DNA of 40,936 nt, taken from positions 72,527 through 113,462 of the forward strand of contig JBBHKE010000068.1 of NCBI GenBank assembly GCA_037447655.1, read 5' to 3'. The translations under genes and the position numbers were made by a program. Below are positions 39,151 through 40,936 of the stretch, piece after piece (position 1 is the first letter of the stretch; every line of letters begins with the position of its first letter). The notes under the pieces are model-generated. The model saw only the letters and a list, made by a program, of their open reading frames with translations, did not search any database and had not been told where the DNA came from. The stretch comes from Zygnema cylindricum. Taxonomy: Eukaryota > Streptophyta > Zygnematophyceae > Zygnematales > Zygnemataceae.

Positions 39151-40680
39151 GCGGAGAGCTATTACAAAAAGAAATCCAAATTAGAGTTATTGGTAAATTA
39201 GAGCAATTTTTTTTTTTAGAGAACGAAAAAATCCAAATTAGTGTTAATAACACTAATTGTTTTTTACACTAATTATTTCTTTAGGCTCTTTCTGATTCAC
39301 GATGTAATCTAATTTTACTCAAGCTAAATGCACATTTATTTTCACCCAATTTTAGTGCAATTTTTTCTATAGGTTTCGTTACAAAAGAAAACTATTAACA
39401 GCAACATTAATTAGGCGGTTGACGCCATTTTGTACGTCTACTTTGTAGCGTGTATGTTGGGCTAACATCAACACTCTTTCAAGTGTAAATGTGTATACTT
39501 AGTAACGTCCGCCAAGTGATGTATTTGTGTGGTTTGGAATTGGTACCAAACAAAAAAAAAAAACATTATTTTAGGATGTTTTAAGGTATTTTTGGTTTAT
39601 TAACTTGATGTAGTGTTAACACTATTTCGACAACTAACAACTGTTTCGTTTAGACCTACATGCAAAACGAACTTAGCGTTGTAAAAGGCGTCACATCTAC
39701 ACGTTTTACAACAACAAACTTGTTCTACCAATGCTTATTTATATAAATATAACATAAAGTGGCTAAAACTAATTAACGCTAAGTATATTATTATAATCAT
39801 AACACTACACTGTGAATCCCTTAAAGTGTTAATAACATTGTATCCACGCCGTGGTATTTAACTCCTAACATCGAACATAAGTAACGTTACTAACTTTCTC
39901 TTTTTGTTACAATAAGTTCGCCGTGAATGGCTTAACATTATATCCGCGCTCCTAAACCTTGACCCTTGAATCTTAAATTTGATTACTAATAAGATTTTTT
40001 CCATTATATTAATATTGTTATGGTTAAGTCAACATTAATTACACTATGAACAGTTTTTAAATAGCTGAGTGTATAAAATATGTCATTTTTTACCAAAAGT
40101 GTTCTCAATTTTGGACAAAAAAAAATGTCAAAAAACTTTGTGGACACGAGAAAGTGCGTGGCGTTGACACGAGAAAGAGCCCTAAGATTTGACTCTTAAT
40201 AATAAATTTAGTGGAAAATCGAGCGAACCTATTCTCACATGTTCGAACGTCGAATATATGGACACAAGCTTAGTAGCTACAATATGGGAATGTGTAGCCG
40301 AACTAGTGTTATGTGTGCTAATTAGAGTCAATGTTTTGTTGGCTTGGGGTAATAAAACACTATTTAACGTTCATAACACTACTTGTTTCTCCACACTAAT
40401 GATTCATTAACAGTATAAGCGATTCACGGTGTATTCTTTACTTTGTGTCAGTGACTCTAATTTGGGGGGTTTATAAAATAGTTTACACATTGAATCGTTA
40501 TTTGCGTTGATATCGCTAACTCGTTGCCTCAAATTTTTGACCGTCGAAACTAAAAGAGAATTAATAACTCTAAATATTTTTTGCATTACCGTTGGTGGTG
40601 TTTAATCAGTACTTTTCCCTCTAATTACGAATATTTTTAAATAGTGTAATTTACAAAATGTGCCAATTTATACTAAAATT

Positions 40681-40936
40681 TAGTGATGGGCATTGAGGAC
40701 CGTTTGCGGATATTCGATATATATCGAATTTCAGGTACCCGATAATCGATATATCGCTTCGATATATCGAATTTCAAATTATCGCGATATATCGCTGATA
40801 TATCGCCGATATATCGTATCGTCGAAATCTCGAAGCAAAAAAAAAAAAAAAAAAAAATCCCACAGGTTTTCAAAGTCTCGTGACTTCGGACAAAGTGACT
40901 GTAAAATCTTTGCCGGAAAGAAATACGGTTTTTTCC
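40681..40936 (+). mobile_element. Possible left end of a hAT-type DNA transposon
   Basis: TAGTGATGGGCA at 40681-40692 fits the hAT terminal pattern (C/T-A-G-N-G-N-TGGGCA). It is followed by a cluster of the palindrome CGATATATCG (40747, 40760, 40785, 40807, and a longer form at 40715), which resembles subterminal transposase-binding repeats. The element would run past the window end, so neither the other terminus nor the 8-bp duplication (candidate CTAAAATT, 40673-40680) can be checked. A run of 20-plus A follows at about 40837. Confidence 0.45.

Larger units (their letters stand above)
37911..40680. other. AT-rich noncoding DNA
   Basis: About 2.8 kb with many A and T runs and no convincing coding region on either strand. 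It holds the diverged tandem repeats listed separately, and recurring short themes such as TTAGAGTT...AACTCTAA near 38250, 39240 and 40320. No transposase, RNA gene or LTR was recognised. Confidence 0.7.

Noticed and set aside
40837-40858. Poly(A) run as the tail of a SINE or processed pseudogene
   Set aside because: No element body, gene or target duplication could be tied to it, and A/T runs are common in this stretch.
40673-40873. Minus-strand 66-codon ORF rich in Tyr and Ile
   Set aside because: It is the translation of the CGATATATCG repeats and the poly(A) run, not a protein gene.

Overview
The window is eukaryotic repeat DNA, almost certainly from a streptophyte (a charophyte-grade green alga or an early-diverging land plant). 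It shows no conserved host gene. Evidence for the lineage: plant-type Ty1/copia polyproteins, LTRs with G-box and W-box-like sites, and a Ty3/gypsy element carrying a cytosine-5 DNA methyltransferase, an arrangement previously reported from charophytes and dinoflagellates. The species cannot be fixed from the sequence alone.

Layout, left to right. (1) 1-738: the end of an LTR and the gag start of a copia element (copy V), cut by a 10-N assembly gap. (2) 749-1382: unassigned DNA with a tRNA-like Pol III box. (3) 1388-27281: a three-level nest of copia elements. Outermost is copy III (minus strand, 5-bp target duplication GTATT). It holds two insertions: copy I (plus strand, 4319-10774, old) and copy II (minus strand, 12536-25540, duplication GTATC). 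Copy II in turn holds copy IV (plus strand, 16296-22744, duplication TTTAG). Copy IV has 1049-bp LTRs about 99% identical and a gag-pol broken by one frameshift. (4) 27287-29277: unassigned DNA between two ~200-bp direct repeats. The right repeat abuts the gypsy pol end and is probably its LTR. (5) about 29274-37440: a decayed Ty3/gypsy element on the minus strand. Its order is gag, aspartic protease, DNA methyltransferase, reverse transcriptase, RNase H, integrase, PHD-like finger. A 1196-bp solo copia LTR (30628-31823, duplication CTTTC) sits inside it. (6) about 37450-37910: a truncated copia-type LTR. (7) 37911-40680: AT-rich noncoding DNA with a diverged ~960-bp tandem repeat. (8) 40681-40936: what looks like one end of a hAT-type DNA transposon.

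How the parts work together. All copia copies share one design. The primer-binding site matches the anticodon arm of initiator tRNA-Met (a half-tRNA primer, as in Drosophila copia), and the Gag start codon lies inside it. The polyprotein order is Gag with zinc knuckle, protease, integrase, reverse transcriptase, RNase H, followed by a purine tract and the LTR. Copies I and II share the same disabling mutations in pol, so they derive from an already defective template. The gypsy element is the most notable object: it carries a DNA-methylating module between protease and reverse transcriptase, and a candidate histone-reading finger at the integrase end, so it once carried two chromatin-related modules.
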